NCBI GenBank assembly: GCA_037783545.1
Contig: JBBELK010000399.1
Location: 496,001 to 560,000, forward strand
From: Henricia sp. BOLD:AAB3569
Lineage: Eukaryota; Echinodermata; Asteroidea; Spinulosida; Echinasteridae
DNA: 64,000 bases
Reading direction: 5' to 3'
The notes under the pieces were generated by a model. It did no database searches. It had not been told where the DNA came from and saw only the letters and a program-made list of their open reading frames with translations. Shown piece by piece: positions 20,501 to 33,149 of this stretch (its first letter is position 1; each line of letters opens with the position of its first letter). The translations under genes were made by a program, and so were the position numbers.

Positions 20501-22130
20501 GTTAAAAGGAATACAGCAGTATAAAACCAACTATATGAATTACAACAGTGTTGCAAGCATATTTGCTCATGCTGTTTAAAAGATAGAGCCCCAAATAAAA
20601 TTGAATGTTGATCTTGAACATGATTGCTAAAATTTGCCTTATTTTGTGCAGGCGGTCTCGAGACTCCAACTCCAAATGATATGGCTTGACTTGAGACTCG
20701 AAACTCAAAAGACTCGACTTGAGTCAGATTTTGTTATTTGAGTCAGCCAAAAATAAAACAAATCTTTTATGAATTTTACGTTATTTTGGGGACCGAATTT
20801 CAGCACTAAAGAAACCTTGGCTAAAGGCATGTGAGTTTCAGTGTTTAGACTCAATTTGAAATTAGTTTGACAATTTATTGTCGTGACTACTTGACTTAAC
20901 CAGCAAACTTGACCAATATGCCCGACTTGACTTGAGACTCGAAGGCAGCTTGACTTGACTTGAGAGTCGGGCAGAAGGATTCTTGAGTTGTCTCATAGGT
21001 TTAAATGCAGGAGGGCTTATGTGACGTCGAACCCTTCATCAGGAAAGTAGGTAAATTTGTTACGAAATGGATGCTGTATAATACTATGGACTCGGGTCAA
21101 GTCGATCGTGAACCAACTCGACCGTGAACCAACTCGACCACGCAGTGCACATGGTGCATGCAACAAATCACTTTGCTTTACGTCCACCGATTGACTGACA
21201 GAATTGCGTGTCACCAGTTTTGACAAATACCATGAATACATGTACCCCGGTACCTGCTTTTTTTCGCGTTTTGGTCTCGGCATTTGCCTTGAAAACAAGT
21301 TTATCGCACCCATGTTCGCAACAGCAGTTGCGCTAAAATACATGCACTGAGAGGATTACAAAGCGACTGTTCCATTCTATCAAAAGGTAACTGATGTGTA
21401 TTTTGACACGAGTAAGTGTCGGGAGTACGTTTTATTTTTATTTCCATTCAAAATATTACAACATTTCATGCTTATGGCACTAGTTCTTTATAACAACAAA
21501 CCACAGAAACAGTATTAACAAGAAGGCTGCAAAAATGGTAAACCGCATCTTACCTGTGAAGCTTATAGACCCGACCACCCGGATTTGTATACGTTTCAAT
21601 TGGCCGTCGCTACGGAAACCGCGCTGTATGTAAATCCAACTGGTGAATATATGAATGTAGCTGGCGTGCAGGATTCCCAAGTCCGAGATACTGAACCGAA
21701 ATAGACTAGTTCCCTGTCCATACATTTCAAAAATCGGAAACGGAAAACAAAACAGGATCTCGGACTTGGAACCAAGTCTAGTCACATAGTGGCCATGGTT
21801 TCATCATGATTACCCATAATGCCCCAATACACTGATTGCTCCAACACACATTTTCCCTCTTTTGCATTTGCTCATGTTTATTCATGCTGGTGTCCCCCTG
21901 AAGTTCAGTTCCAGTTTGGGTTTGTAGAAGTCACATAATGGCCATGGTTTCATCATGATGTTACCTAGAATGCCCCAATACACTGATTGCTCCAACACAC
22001 ATTTTCCCTTATTTGCATTTGCTCATGTTTATTCATACAAGGTGTTCCCCTGAAGCTGAGTTCCAGTTTGGTTTTTTAGAAGTCACATAATGGCCATGGT
22101 TTCATCATGATGCTACCCAGAATGCCCCAA
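17581..22130. repeat. About 150-bp tandem repeat, five copies, split by a transposon
   Basis: The phrase TTTGCTCATGTTTATTCAT recurs at 17581, 17734, 17884, then 21867 and 22018. Removing the 3.8-kb insertion and one target copy restores the 150-base spacing. The insertion therefore landed in a pre-existing array. Confidence 0.85.
17957..21780. mobile_element. 3.8-kb insertion with 118-bp TIRs and a 9-bp target duplication
   Basis: TIRs 17957-18074 and 21663-21780 begin TAGACTTGGTTCCAAGTCCG and differ at about one base. The perfect flanking duplication GTCACATAG is at 17948-17956 and 21781-21789. Each TIR holds its own inverted pair (CCAAGTCCGAGAT and ATCTCGGACTTGG). A 9-bp duplication with long TIRs fits a Mutator-like element. 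No transposase frame is visible, so it is non-autonomous. Inside are a GC-rich segment (about 18400-18510), a tRNA-like remnant (about 18835-18898) and GACTCGA-rich repeats (20650-21000). Confidence 0.9.
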
Positions 22131-23079
22131 TACATTGAATGAAAAACAAGTTTTGCAAAGTCCCAAGGACCTGTTACTGGACAATGTTTGTATTTCATAC
22201 ATGCATCTGGTATACAAAGATAGCAAGCTACAATATATTTTAATGAATTTGAAAAATTTCCAACTTTCAATTTAAAATTGATTTAGTAAAAAATTAGTGA
22301 AAAGATTCTAAAACAAATACCTCATTAAAAGTCAAATTTTTAAAAGCAAAATTTTAAAACCATTACTTATCACACAGAAAAGCCTTCCATATGGCAGGCT
22401 AATTTAATATTAGCATAAATGTCAGGTTGGACAGTATTAAATGGCATGTTTAAAAGTAGCTTTGGACCTGAACAGGAATAATGGGCTGAGCCAAAGCCGA
22501 AAGGCCAGGAGGGAAATAATATATTTCAAGTGGCCATTTTCAAATGTACTGTTTTCGAACTGGCCAACTGCAAATATTATCACCCAAATATATTTGCTTC
22601 TACAAAGGCATACATGTAATTTACTTGTTCTGTATTTTAGTACTTTAGTCCTTCCCTATGGCATGCCACTCACCCCCATTAACAACAGAGTTGCTGAGCC
22701 CTCAAACAAGTGACTGTCACAAATGTGTCGTTGTGAAAGGCAATGAATGAGCTGTCCATTGATGCACCATAATATGAACAGGTCACGAATAACCGAGATA
22801 TAGGTGATGGAAAACAAATTTAAAAACTGTTTAAAAGGTAAACTTTAAATACTCATGCATTTCTTTCGTTTCCTTTCAACAGGACCAGTTTGTGAAGCTC
22901 CCTTGTGTTGCTGCCCATGCTTGGCCTCACCTGGACTATTGGACTCCACGTACATGTCTCTCTCCTGTTGAAATTCATTTGTCTTCATGAGCAGCTTTCA
23001 GGTATTTTAATGATCAGCTTGTTAACAATTTCTCAATGTAATATATAAAGGCACTCTATGTTAAATGTTTAAAACATGT

Positions 23080-24660
23080 GCTTAGGTGGGACTCGAACCC
23101 TCAACCTCCGACAACAGTTGTTTTAACCATTTGACCACTCAGCGAAATGTAAAACAAAAATATCAGATCAAACTTTTTGGCAGGATTTATGAATATTCAT
23201 GACAGGTTTCCCTGCACCTCTGTACCAGTTTTGTTTTTTACATGCAACATGATGGATATGGTTTCATGGTGCCGTGTTCAGTGTCCAAACATGGTAAAAT
23301 TGATTGGCCAACTGCACATGTGCAGTGGCTTACGAATATTCATGAGCAGGGTTTCACTACACCTCTGTACCAGTTTTGTTTTTTACATGCAACATGATGG
23401 ATATGGGTTTCATGGTGCTGTGTTCAGTGTCCAAACACAGTAAAATTGATTGACTGACTGCACATGTGCAGTGGCTTATGAATATTCATGACAGGGTTTC
23501 CTTACACCTCTGTACCAGTTTGGTTTGTCAGATGCAACATGATGGATATGGTTTCATGGTGCTGAGCACAATTGCATTGTGGGTAAAATGTCACTTTTGT
23601 AGTGGTCTATGAATATTCATAAGTTGGATTTCCTTTTTTATATTCATAAGTTGGATTTCCTTTTTGGATTAAAAACAATCCATGAAGGTGTATTTTTATC
23701 TTGCAAAATAAGTTTAAGTGAAGTATGCATAATTTTGCTGGTTTTGCAGACATTGGTTAAAAATTCCACCAATGGGAACAAAAAGTGATAATAACTTGAA
23801 CTGTTTGAACCCCGAAAAAATAGTTCATGTACATGTATTTACTTTATTTTAATATATTTTGTCCCATTTATCATTTTGTAACAGCCTTTCTGATTTCCTT
23901 TCAACAGGACCAGTTTGTGAAGCTCCCTTGTGTTGCTACCCATGCTTGGCCTCACCTGGACTATTGGACTCCACGTACATGTCTCTCTCCTGTTGAAATT
24001 TATTTGTCTTCATGAGCAGCTTTCAGGTATTGTAATGATCAGCTTATTACCACTTGTTCTTTCCCAATGTAATATATTGCAACTTTGTGCGCAATTTTCT
24101 CTGAGAACCAATCTCAAAACCTGTGCTTGGGTGGGACTCGAACCCACAGACTTCTGCATTCTAGAGCAGTTGCCTAAATTATCAAAATGGGCATGGGTGT
24201 GACTCGAACCCATATTCTACAACAATTGTCTTGACCACTAAGTGTGCTGGTTCAAATCATGGAGCTGTTGGTATCACAACTATTAATCCCTTGCCATTTT
24301 CCGACAATTTAGAACTGTTAAAAACATCAAAATGTGCTTGGGTGGGACTCGAACCTAGAGCAGTTGTCTCAACCATTCGACCACTCTGTGTGCTGGTGTC
24401 AAAGGATCATTTGGTATCACAAATAATCCCTTTCCCTTTGCTTACTAAATTTATCAGCACTTTGCATGTACACTCGGCATTACATGTACGTTAAAAATCT
24501 GTGCTTGGGTGGGACTCGAACCCACATCCTTCTGCATTCTACAACAGTTGTCTTAACCACTCACCCACTCAAAGTGTCAGTTTGAATCATTAAAAATCAT
24601 GTGCTTGGGTGGGACTCGAACCTATAGCCTTCTGTATTCAAGAGCACTTGTTTTTTTAGC
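23080..24660 (-). repeat. Dispersed array of tRNA-derived B-box fragments
   Basis: Six copies of GGTTCGAGTCCCACCCAAGC or close variants occur on the minus strand, at about 23080, 24120, 24185, 24335, 24505 and 24605. They match the B box and T arm of tRNAs, but none folds as a full tRNA. SINE fragments are likely. Confidence 0.65.
23170..23640. repeat. Tandem repeat, about 150 bp, three and a half copies
   Basis: Units contain GAATATTCATGACAGGGTTT and ACATGATGGATATGGTTTCA. Similar in theme (CATGGTTTCAT) to the 17.6-kb array. No coding frame. Confidence 0.75.
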
Positions 24661-26012
24661 TTCCGGAACATGGGGTGCTTTTGTAAAGGCACATTTTTGT
24701 CAATTTTTTTTCCATTACTAAAACACCTTTGGGCCAATTCTGCTTAGACCACATATAATTTTCAGGTCTGTTGGTTCTTTGATGCCGATTTGGCACCGTC
24801 ATATTTTGTTAGATGATAGCATTACTGCGGTTGTAGCAATGTGGTCAAACTAGGTAAAATAAACCATTTTTATTATTTGCATCGATTGTACTTTCATAAA
24901 ATGAATTAAGCTAATTTACAGCTCCACGCATTTTCCCCTTGAAAATAGTGATTTTTAAATTATTATACTGTTCAGTGTCAGATTTTTGTTTTCAAGTCTT
25001 AGCTCTAATTTCTAAGTACTGTAATTGACTTAAATTACAGATTTCCTTTTCCTTTTTCTAGAGCTTTTGGCCGCTGTTCATATGCACCACCCATCATCTT
25101 GAGATTCACCACCATCTTGAGATTCGCTGGGAGAAGAAATCTGGCCAGTGTTGACCTACAGTATCGGTAAGTCACAGTCCATTGTTCTGTTCATCTTTGC
25201 TACAAATCTAAAACAATATTGGCATAGATTTGTCTTCACCAACTGTGATTGGAAATGTAGCCTGCAGTATTTACACTGAATACACACTGGGGAAGATTCC
25301 ACTACGTATTGAAGAATTTGCGGACATGCATCTTGTATTTTACTTGCTCCACACTTAACGTCAATTTATCCAAAAGCATTGTTTATTACTAAACTCCACC
25401 ATACGTGAGGCAATCCAATATTGCAAACTAACTTTTTTTCATATTTCAAGTCAAACTGAAAAATTTTCTATTTACGAAACTATCTACTTTTTAATTTCCT
25501 CTAAACATGCGTTTTGTAATGTTATATTTTCATCATTTTTGACAGGCGATGTGTGTGCCAAGCGATGTTGACCAGAAGCTGAATATTTTCAAGATCTGTT
25601 TGTGTTTTGGCAGACCTCACTGCATCATCTTCAGAGTGGCCAAGTTTGACATGGTAAGTCCGAATACTCTCAATTTTTATCAGGTCTCCAAAAAATGACT
25701 AAGTATGCAGCAGGGCTGTAGTCGAGTCCCACCACAAGTCATTCAAATGAACTCCAACAAAGGCATTGTTTTGTGCGCATTCATTATTTGCTTCTTGTTA
25801 CCAGACTTGTGTACTATGTAGCACTATCTTCAAAAATGAATTAGGAAAACATTTTCTGACTCAACAGATATTTAATTCTTTAATGTTATGTTGTTTAAAA
25901 ATGTCTTCCTTTTTTCCCCCGACAGACACACATTGAAAGGATCAAGTCGACTTGACTTTCTGCTAAGCCTACTATCAACAGTTTCTGAATGCAATGGTCA
26001 CCTTCAATTAAA

Positions 26013-26512
26013 GTCTCAAAAAATGACTAACAGTTTGTAAACAAACCAAAAGCTTTCCTTTTCAACATGTATCCTAAATTTGTTCAAGTCTGTCTCCAAA
26101 AATAAACAAACTGTTTCCTTCCATTCAATTAAAGTATTTTCTCTCAAATAACCTAACAGTTTGTAAACATTGACTTGTGCCATGTCTCAAAAAAATGACT
26201 AACAGTTTGTAAACAAACCAAAAGCTTTCATTTTCAACATGTATCCTAAATTTGTTCAAGTCTGTCTCCAAAAATAAACAAACTGTTTCCTTCCATTCAA
26301 TTAAAGTATTTTCTCTCAAATAACCTAACAGTTTGTAAACATTGACTTGTGCCATGTCTCAAAAAAATGACTAACAGTTTGTAAACAAACCAAAAGCTTT
26401 CATTTTCAACATGTACCCTAAATTTGTTCAAGTCTGTCTCCAAAAATAAACAAACTGTTTCCTTCCATTCAATTAAAGTATTTTCTCTCAAATAACCTAA
26501 CAGTTTGTACTT
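26013..26512. repeat. 172-bp tandem repeat, about three copies
   Basis: Units start with GTCTCAAAAA at 26013, 26184 and 26356 and are nearly identical. They contain TAACAGTTTGTAAACAAACC. They give repeated minus-strand open frames of no likely coding value. Confidence 0.88.
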
Positions 26513-26788
26513 TAACAAATGTATTAACTTGTTTCATCTTTATTAAATAGTTTGTAAACAATCTTATTTAAATAGTGTTACATATTAAAAGTAACTTCCA
26601 AAGTCAAAATAAAAGTCACTGACAACAAAGGTTTTATTTGTAAATAAGTCTCATTTTATTCTGTACTCCAATTAAATAAACCAAGTAATATATTCAAACA
26701 AAATGTTCATTAAAGTAATTTATGCAAGGTCCAAATTGCTATTGTCTTTACAGATAGGTTTTGCCCTGGCGGCCAGAATTATAAAAAA

Positions 26789-26819
26789 ATCGAACAGGGG
26801 TTACCCTGTCCGATTTTTC
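26789..26819. repeat. Short palindrome
   Basis: AAAATCGAACAGGG and CCCTGTCCGATTTT form a near-perfect inverted pair with a GTTA centre. A small hairpin element or remnant. Confidence 0.6.
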
Positions 26820-27857
26820 TAATATATTGAAATGGAGGTTTCCTCTACCTGTTACAGAAAAGGTTAATAAAGATCCTGTGCAAAGAAATGCATTTCAAAT
26901 GTTTATTAAACATTCACTGTAAAACAAGAAAAATATAAAACGGTATTTGTCAAATTCTTTTCGTGACCTGGAAAATCATGACGATAAGCTGAAACTGCAC
27001 TTTGTCAAGATTTTCCTCTGCAGACTCAAAACAGCATCACCGATGTACCAGGGCACGAAAAGATCTAACAACGCATATTCCATCTGGAACCAGACTGCTT
27101 GCGGCCTCTGGAGCTGCCATTTCTGAAAAAGAAAATAACAGAAAATTAATTTTAGATCAACACATTTTACAATAGCTTTCGTTTCATACCACAACTTAAA
27201 ATTTTCGATTAGGTATCTCATCAGATCACTTTTACAATTGCCGACAAATATTCACCACTTACATGTATACAAAAAAGTGCATTTTGGCAGAAATGTTTAC
27301 ATATGCTATCCAAATAATAAATTTAAACAGGTCAAGTTTTCGTGACCATACCCATAAATATTGCAAAGTTTGACTAAAAAAATTTGACATTAGTTATCCA
27401 GAAAACATTTCATTTTCACAAAAATTTGGAATTTTCTTAGTAACGATCAAGTACACAGTTCTCTCGTTATAAATGCAACAGCACAAACTGCGTGTTTCAT
27501 TTTCTCAAAAACGAAAAGGACATTGATTAGTTCTAAATTTGGGAAGTTGATCATGGCTTCAGACCTTGTGTGAATGTGTGCAAAACATATGGAACACAAC
27601 TGTTTCCTCACAAACTCAAAATTTTAGATTTTTCCCATCAAATCTGCACATTCCAAATCATTTTAAATTTGAAAATTTCTGATCAACTTCCCAACTTTTA
27701 CCTAAATATGGGTTCAAATAGTACGTGTGCACTTTGCTTCTCTCCACCAACATGACCAAGGGGTAAATGTTTGCGGGATAAAATATGGCCGACTTATGTT
27801 CAAACATTACACAGTAGGAAATAGGATAAAATGTCTATAGCACAAGTTAAAAATATT

Positions 27858-28262
27858 GGTATTTTTTTCGTATACATTGAACAAAGATTTTAAGGAAATT
27901 ACCTCCTGGAATCAACACATAATGTAATTTTAAGATATACTTCCCACTTGCACTTTTGTCGCAAATGTTGCTTTTCTGTAAAAAAATCACGTTTTCTTCT
28001 TAAAAAATTGCCTTCAGTTAGTGCACAAGATAACCATTCACGCGCGCGCACAGCGCCCTCTGTTGTCGCGCTTACGCACAGACCGCTCGCCGCGTCATTT
28101 TGTGCATTACTTTATGCAGTAATTTTATCATTTATTTATCTCAGAAATGCAACATTTGCGACGGAAGTGTCAGTGGGAAGTATATCTTAGAATTGAATAA
28201 GCTATCGATTCCAATATATAAATTTACACAAATCCGTGTTCAATGTATATGAAAAAAATACC
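27858..28262. mobile_element. GG-ended MITE with 8-bp target duplication, 405 bp
   Basis: Ends are GGTATTTTTTTCGTATACAT and its inverse. The flanks are AAAATATT and AAAATATG, an 8-bp duplication with one change. Inner inverted blocks hold GCAACATTTGCGACGGAAGT. GG termini and 8-bp duplications fit a Merlin-like origin; hAT is the alternative. Confidence 0.8.
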
Positions 28263-29227
28263 AAAATATGGAATTAAACGGACCTCCAATTTTAAATGTA
28301 TTTAATAAGTCAATTTCGTTTTAACTTTACATACCAAAATTAACCAATCTTGGGATGAGAAAAATTGTTTTTGTGCTCTGCATTTACACAACATGGAACC
28401 TTCCGACTATTTACAGAGATGAGTAGGTCAAGTCTGTATAATGTACGTATTCATGTAGCCTTTTCGCAAATTCAACTTGATGTGCACAGGTTTCTTTACG
28501 TATCATGGCTGAGCAGTTTGACTACCAAACTTCAGGTGGAAACACGATAGTTGTGGATTTCAGTGCCCTTGAGCAAGGCACTTAACCCCAATTGCTCCAT
28601 CCTGTGGACGGGATTTAAAAAAAAATCATGCCTCATTCTTTTGAGAGAGGAGAAATTTCTCTGGCTTGGCTGCCACCCGATACATGCATTGAGATAGTTG
28701 TGAAACGCGCTGTCGGTAAATTCATTGGTGTACACTGATTTTGCCACTGATTTCTCAGACAAAGAAAGTGTAAATATGGTGAGGAAACATGAATTTAGCA
28801 GTGAGAAAATTTCAAGTTTTAAAAAAAAAACTAAGAGAACTTTTATGTCGTGCTCCTTAGACTTAGTCTCAACTGGCGAGGGTGTATAGTATTTTCCCAA
28901 AAAAATATCGGTTTCAAGAAAATGTAGTTTATGTATGGATTTCAAGCCAAGTTCCTTTTAATGTTACTAGCCAAATCTTCCAATTTGGTTTTTGTTTTAC
29001 TTTTTGCCACAAGATTTAAATTTGGAGGTCAGTTCTTTCCTGCAAAATACGTGCTCAGAGCCAATTTTACTATGAAATTTTGATATCCAAACAGTCAAGT
29101 GTCATGCACTCAATAACATAGGTTAATTAAAAATGTTGTGGATGTGCCTTTGGGCAAGGCATTTTACCATAGTCTCTTCTCACAGAAAAATAGGTTCCTA
29201 CATGGGTAATAATAGTCAGTGAGCTTT

Positions 29228-30229
29228 CCTTTCATACAGTGGATTGTTGTCATTTTGCCTCGAAATTAGAATCACACCCAAATATTTCCTCCTAGTTGTG
29301 TCCTACAGTGGTTTGAGATGTCCATGATTGGAAAATGATTGGAAAGAAATACTTACAACACCGTTTTTGAAGCCAAAAGTTGCTCTCACATTCAAACTCA
29401 ACAGCAGTTTCTGTCGTGACCGTGTTCATAAATCTCGACGTGAAATCTCGCGAGAATGTACACTAGTTGGGCCTGCCCAATGCCCAATTGCAGACAGACT
29501 GTATCAAGCCTTATTGTTAATCGGGCACAAATACATTTACACATACGCAGTCCTTTCCGTGCCGCTAGCGCTGTACGCACTGAGGAAATGACTTGGCTGC
29601 TCTTTCCGACGGCGGTTTCATTACTTAACACTTAATGTCAACCATGTCACATATTATTAAAGGCACAGGCTCGTCAGCAATGCGCGCCCTCCAAATGTGT
29701 GCCATGCAATACGCAGCTCCATAGCAAAGGCATGGATCGAGCTGCGTGTTTCGAGCACGAATTTGGCGGGCGCGCATTGCTGACGAGCCTGTGCCTTTAA
29801 TAATATGTGACATGGTTGACATTAAGTGTTAAGTAATGAAACCGCCGTCGGAAAGAGCAGCCAAGTCATTTCCTCAGTGCGTACAGCGCTAGCGGCACGG
29901 AAAGGACTGCGTATGTGTAAATGTATTTGTGCCCGATTAACAATAAGGCTTGATACAGTCTGTCTGCAATTGGGCATTGGGCAGGCCCAACTAGTGTACA
30001 TTCTCGCGAGATTTCACGTCGAGATTTATGAACACGGTCACGACAGAAACTGCTGTTGAGTTTGAATGTGAGAGCAACTTTTGGCTTCAAAAACGGTGTT
30101 GTAAGTATTTCTTTCTAATCATTTTCCAATCATGGACATCTCAAACCACTGTAGGACACAACTAGGAGGAAATATTTGGGTGTGATTCTAATTTCGAGGC
30201 AAAATGACAACAATCCACTGTATGAAAGG
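29228..30229. repeat. Near-perfect 1-kb palindrome, 462-bp arms
   Basis: Arms 29228-29689 and 29768-30229 mirror each other without gaps around 29728.5. I saw one mismatch (near 29340/30118), so identity is above 99%. The 78-bp spacer has a further ACGCAGCT/AGCTGCGT pair. The arms carry identical 77-codon frames and a splice donor (GTT|GTAAGT) pointing outward on each side. No flanking target duplication was found. It is either an inverted duplication of a promoter/first exon or a fold-back element. Confidence 0.95.
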
Positions 30230-30238
30230 GGTACCTTC

Positions 30239-30265
30239 TGTCCTTACGGGAAATCCGTAAGGACA
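30239..30265. repeat. Perfect 11-bp hairpin
   Basis: TGTCCTTACGG, 5-base loop, CCGTAAGGACA. It lies ten bases outside the 1-kb palindrome. Confidence 0.7.
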
Positions 30266-30893
30266 TAATCATTATGTCTAGGGTAATAAATGTGTAAAAC
30301 TCCAATACTATTGTGATTATCTTTAAGATCAAACTGAGAATTGCCAGATTTTCAGGGTAAAATTGGCTCCAAGCACAAACAATGCACCTTTAAAATTACA
30401 ATAAAGACTGGTACTTACATTATTTAAACTGGACTCTTGGCTGGTGATCAAAACCTGAGGAGAAAAGACAAAGTATTGCTGTTAATGAAATAAATAAAAG
30501 GTTCCCAAAACCTTACCATAATAGTTCAAAATTGCCTCATTTTGTTGAATTATTGTTGTGGTATTTTCATTGTTCCTATGTGAATTAAATGAGAGAATTC
30601 TAGAAATTGACACCACCAGAGGTCTTGGGTGTAAAATTTTTACGAATTGAAATTATTTGTTTCCTCAGCAGACTAGATATGCACTTTTGGGGGTTTTCGG
30701 GTGATTTCATGTAAAATTAAGTGGTGTACGTGTATGGCATGTATACCTACATTTTTACTATTTCAACATTTAGGTAAGATTTTAAATTCAATATATAACT
30801 GCAGTATTTTGTCAATTACAACAGTTTATCTTCCACCAAAAAGTAAACATTTGATGATAAATGATTTTAAATGTTAATTTGTAGGAAAACTAG

Positions 30894-31289
30894 GGTATTT
30901 TTTTCGTATACATTGAACAGAGATTTTAAGGAAATTACCTCCTGGAATCAATTTTAAGATATACTTCCCACTGGCACTTTTGTCGCAAATGTTGCTTTTC
31001 TGTAGAAAAATCACATTTTCTTCTTCAAAAATTGCCTTCAGTTAGTGCACAAGATAACCATTCACGCGCGTGCGCGCGCAGCGCCCTCCGTTGTCGCGCT
31101 TACGCACAGACCGCTCGCACACCATTTTGTGCTTTACTTTATGCAGTAATTTTATCATTTATTTATCTCAGAAATGCAACATTTGCGATGGAAGTGTCAG
31201 TGGGAAGTATATCTTAGAATTGAATAAGCTATCGATTCCAATATATAAATTTACCGAAATCCGTGTTCAATGTATATGAAAAAAAATCC
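30894..31289. mobile_element. GG-ended MITE with perfect 8-bp target duplication, 396 bp
   Basis: Same family as 27858-28262. Flanks AAAACTAG (30886-30893) and AAAACTAG (31290-31297) are identical, which fixes the ends at GG and CC. Confidence 0.88.
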
Positions 31290-32505
31290 AAAACTAGTTT
31301 TCGGCAAGGTTTATGCTTCTGCAGAGTTAAAAGTGCAGGTATTAAGGTCAAATCTTTTAAGAATTTTTCGGGTAGAGTTGAGAGGTTGATCAGTAGGTGC
31401 AGATATGGTAGAAATTTTTTTTAGTGATAAATTAAACATTTTCTAAGAAAATTCTTCGAAATTATTTAACCAGTCATGTTTTGCACACAAGGTCTGAAGT
31501 TATGATCAACTTCCCAATTCTTTCCTTTGATTCTAATTAAGAGTTTTGGTAAGAGTTGAGAATTTGATCAGATTTTTTTTCTTTAAAATGACTCAAATTT
31601 GATAGAAAAACCAAACTTTTTGAGTGAGAAAAATTATATTTTCTTATAGTCTCATATGTTTTGCACACAAGGTCGTCTGAAGCCATGAGCAACTTCTCAA
31701 TTCTTTCCAGAGTTTTAACGGATCCAAAATTTACCTGTTCTGAGAAACCGCCTGTCACATGGTACACACTCCAGTCTGAAAGAGAACAGAACAACCAGAT
31801 TAGAAGGATGGTTACATGATTCTTATGCACCTATCAATTGTTTACCCTCTCCCCCATGCCCCTAGGTGGGGGTTTGGTCATGTTTTTCATGCCCCAGGGT
31901 GGGGCATTTGACCTTTTTAAATAAAATTGTCTGTGCATTTGTATTACAAGACGCGCATGTTTTGCACCCAGGGGTGGGGATTTTGTCACGCAAAATTTGG
32001 AATACGAAACATGATTTTAGGAATGAAAAAAATGTCAAGTTTTTCTTTGAAAACACTTGGGATTTTAAAGATTTTATGTCATGCTTTAGTCAGTGCACTG
32101 AGTCTACTGGCGAAAGTGTATGGTAGATTTTCCCAATTGACTTGTTCCTAACACTACAAGGACCCCACTTTAATACAACATGTACAAAACGAGTCTATTT
32201 TTCCTTCAAATTCCCCCATTTTACTCAACCCAAATCCCGAACCCCATATCCACAAAAACACCACCCTGAAAAACGTTAAACTTTACCATTCTCACATAGC
32301 AATGCATAGCATGAAAACATAGGATAATTTAATCGTAGAAAATTATAAAGCTTTTCCTACCTCCATGAGTTTTACGTGCCTAAAAATTCGTCTGTTGCAA
32401 AATCTTGGGAGACTCCAGCATTTTCGGAGTCGACTCCGATTTCAAACAGGAATCGCGAATCCACTCGGAATCGATTCTATTATTTTCACGGGACAACGAT
32501 AAATC

Positions 32506-32587
32506 ATTTTGTGTTCAAGTGCGTATACATTGGCCAGACTATACATATAAATAGTCTGGCCAATGTATACGCACTTGAACACAAAAT
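32506..32587. mobile_element. Perfect 37-bp-arm hairpin (82 bp)
   Basis: Arms 32506-32542 and 32551-32587 start ATTTTGTGTTCAAGTGCGTA; the loop is ACATATAA. No mismatch was seen. It would form an ideal small-RNA precursor hairpin if transcribed, and may equally be a tiny MITE. Confidence 0.85.
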
Positions 32588-33149
32588 TATAAACCCAAAT
32601 GTCGTGATCTTGGCTTCGGAATTGCTAGGTAATTTGTGGAAATGGCAAGCTATCACTGGGGATCGAATCTGGATGAAAAGAATCGATTCCCAAAGTGGAA
32701 TCGGTTCTACTTGACTCCGGCGTGGAATCGCCCAAGCAGACGCCCACGGTATCCGAGATGCACCTGCGACCTCCGCCACCCAACCACCTGTTTCAATTGT
32801 AATGAAACATCTTAGGAATTTTTTTATGCAGCACAATTCCATCGTTTCCCCTATTGAGCATCAAACATCCAAAGAATTTTAAAGGAATTCCGGTCAGTTT
32901 TTAGGGGATTGGTGCGTTAACAAAAGGGTGTTGAGCTAGGAGTGGCAGAGGAGTCCGTTTGCCACATATCGTGCATGGTATGACCCATTGTGTCTCAAAC
33001 ATTCAAGGAATTTTAAAGGAATTCCTTCCAGGTTTTAAGGGGAGAAGGTGGTGGGTTAACAAATGTATTTTCTTAGGAAGCAGTAAGCGTGTCGCATACT
33101 TGGGGCACAGGTGAACTGGTGCATTGAATAACGATTGTAGCAATGCAGT

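Larger units (their letters stand above)
16901..26010 (+). ncRNA. Candidate spliced non-coding transcript, at least six exons
   Basis: Exon-like blocks with good acceptors and donors on the plus strand: 16901-16989, 22883-23001, 23908-24026, 25062-25166, 25546-25653 and a terminal block from 25926. Acceptors include ATTCACAG, TTTCAACAG, TTTTTCTAG and TTTGACAG; donors are GTGAGT, GTATTT/GTATTG and GTAAGT. The second and third exons are near-identical 119-base duplicates. Some blocks are open in one frame, but the frames do not join across exons without stops, so a non-coding RNA or a decayed gene is preferred. The 3.8-kb transposon lies in its first intron. Confidence 0.4.
26885..31775 (-). 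ncRNA. Candidate spliced minus-strand transcript ending near 26.89 kb
   Basis: Small exons with strong sites: 31775-31735 (acceptor CTCTTTCAG, donor GTAAAT), 30454-30419 (acceptor TCTCCTCAG, donor GTAAGT) and a last exon from 27122 (acceptor TTTTTCAG) with AATAAA at 26907-26902. A further donor, GTT|GTAAGT, lies at 29357 in the palindrome's left arm. Possible peptides are under 30 codons. It would converge tail to tail with the plus-strand transcript ending near 26 kb. Confidence 0.4.

Noticed and set aside
16901..25653. Protein-coding gene from the plus-strand exons
   Set aside because: Individual exons are open in one frame, but every join tested runs into stops.
29398..30059. Two identical 77-codon frames in the palindrome
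   Set aside because: Identity follows from the palindrome; composition and context give no support for a protein.
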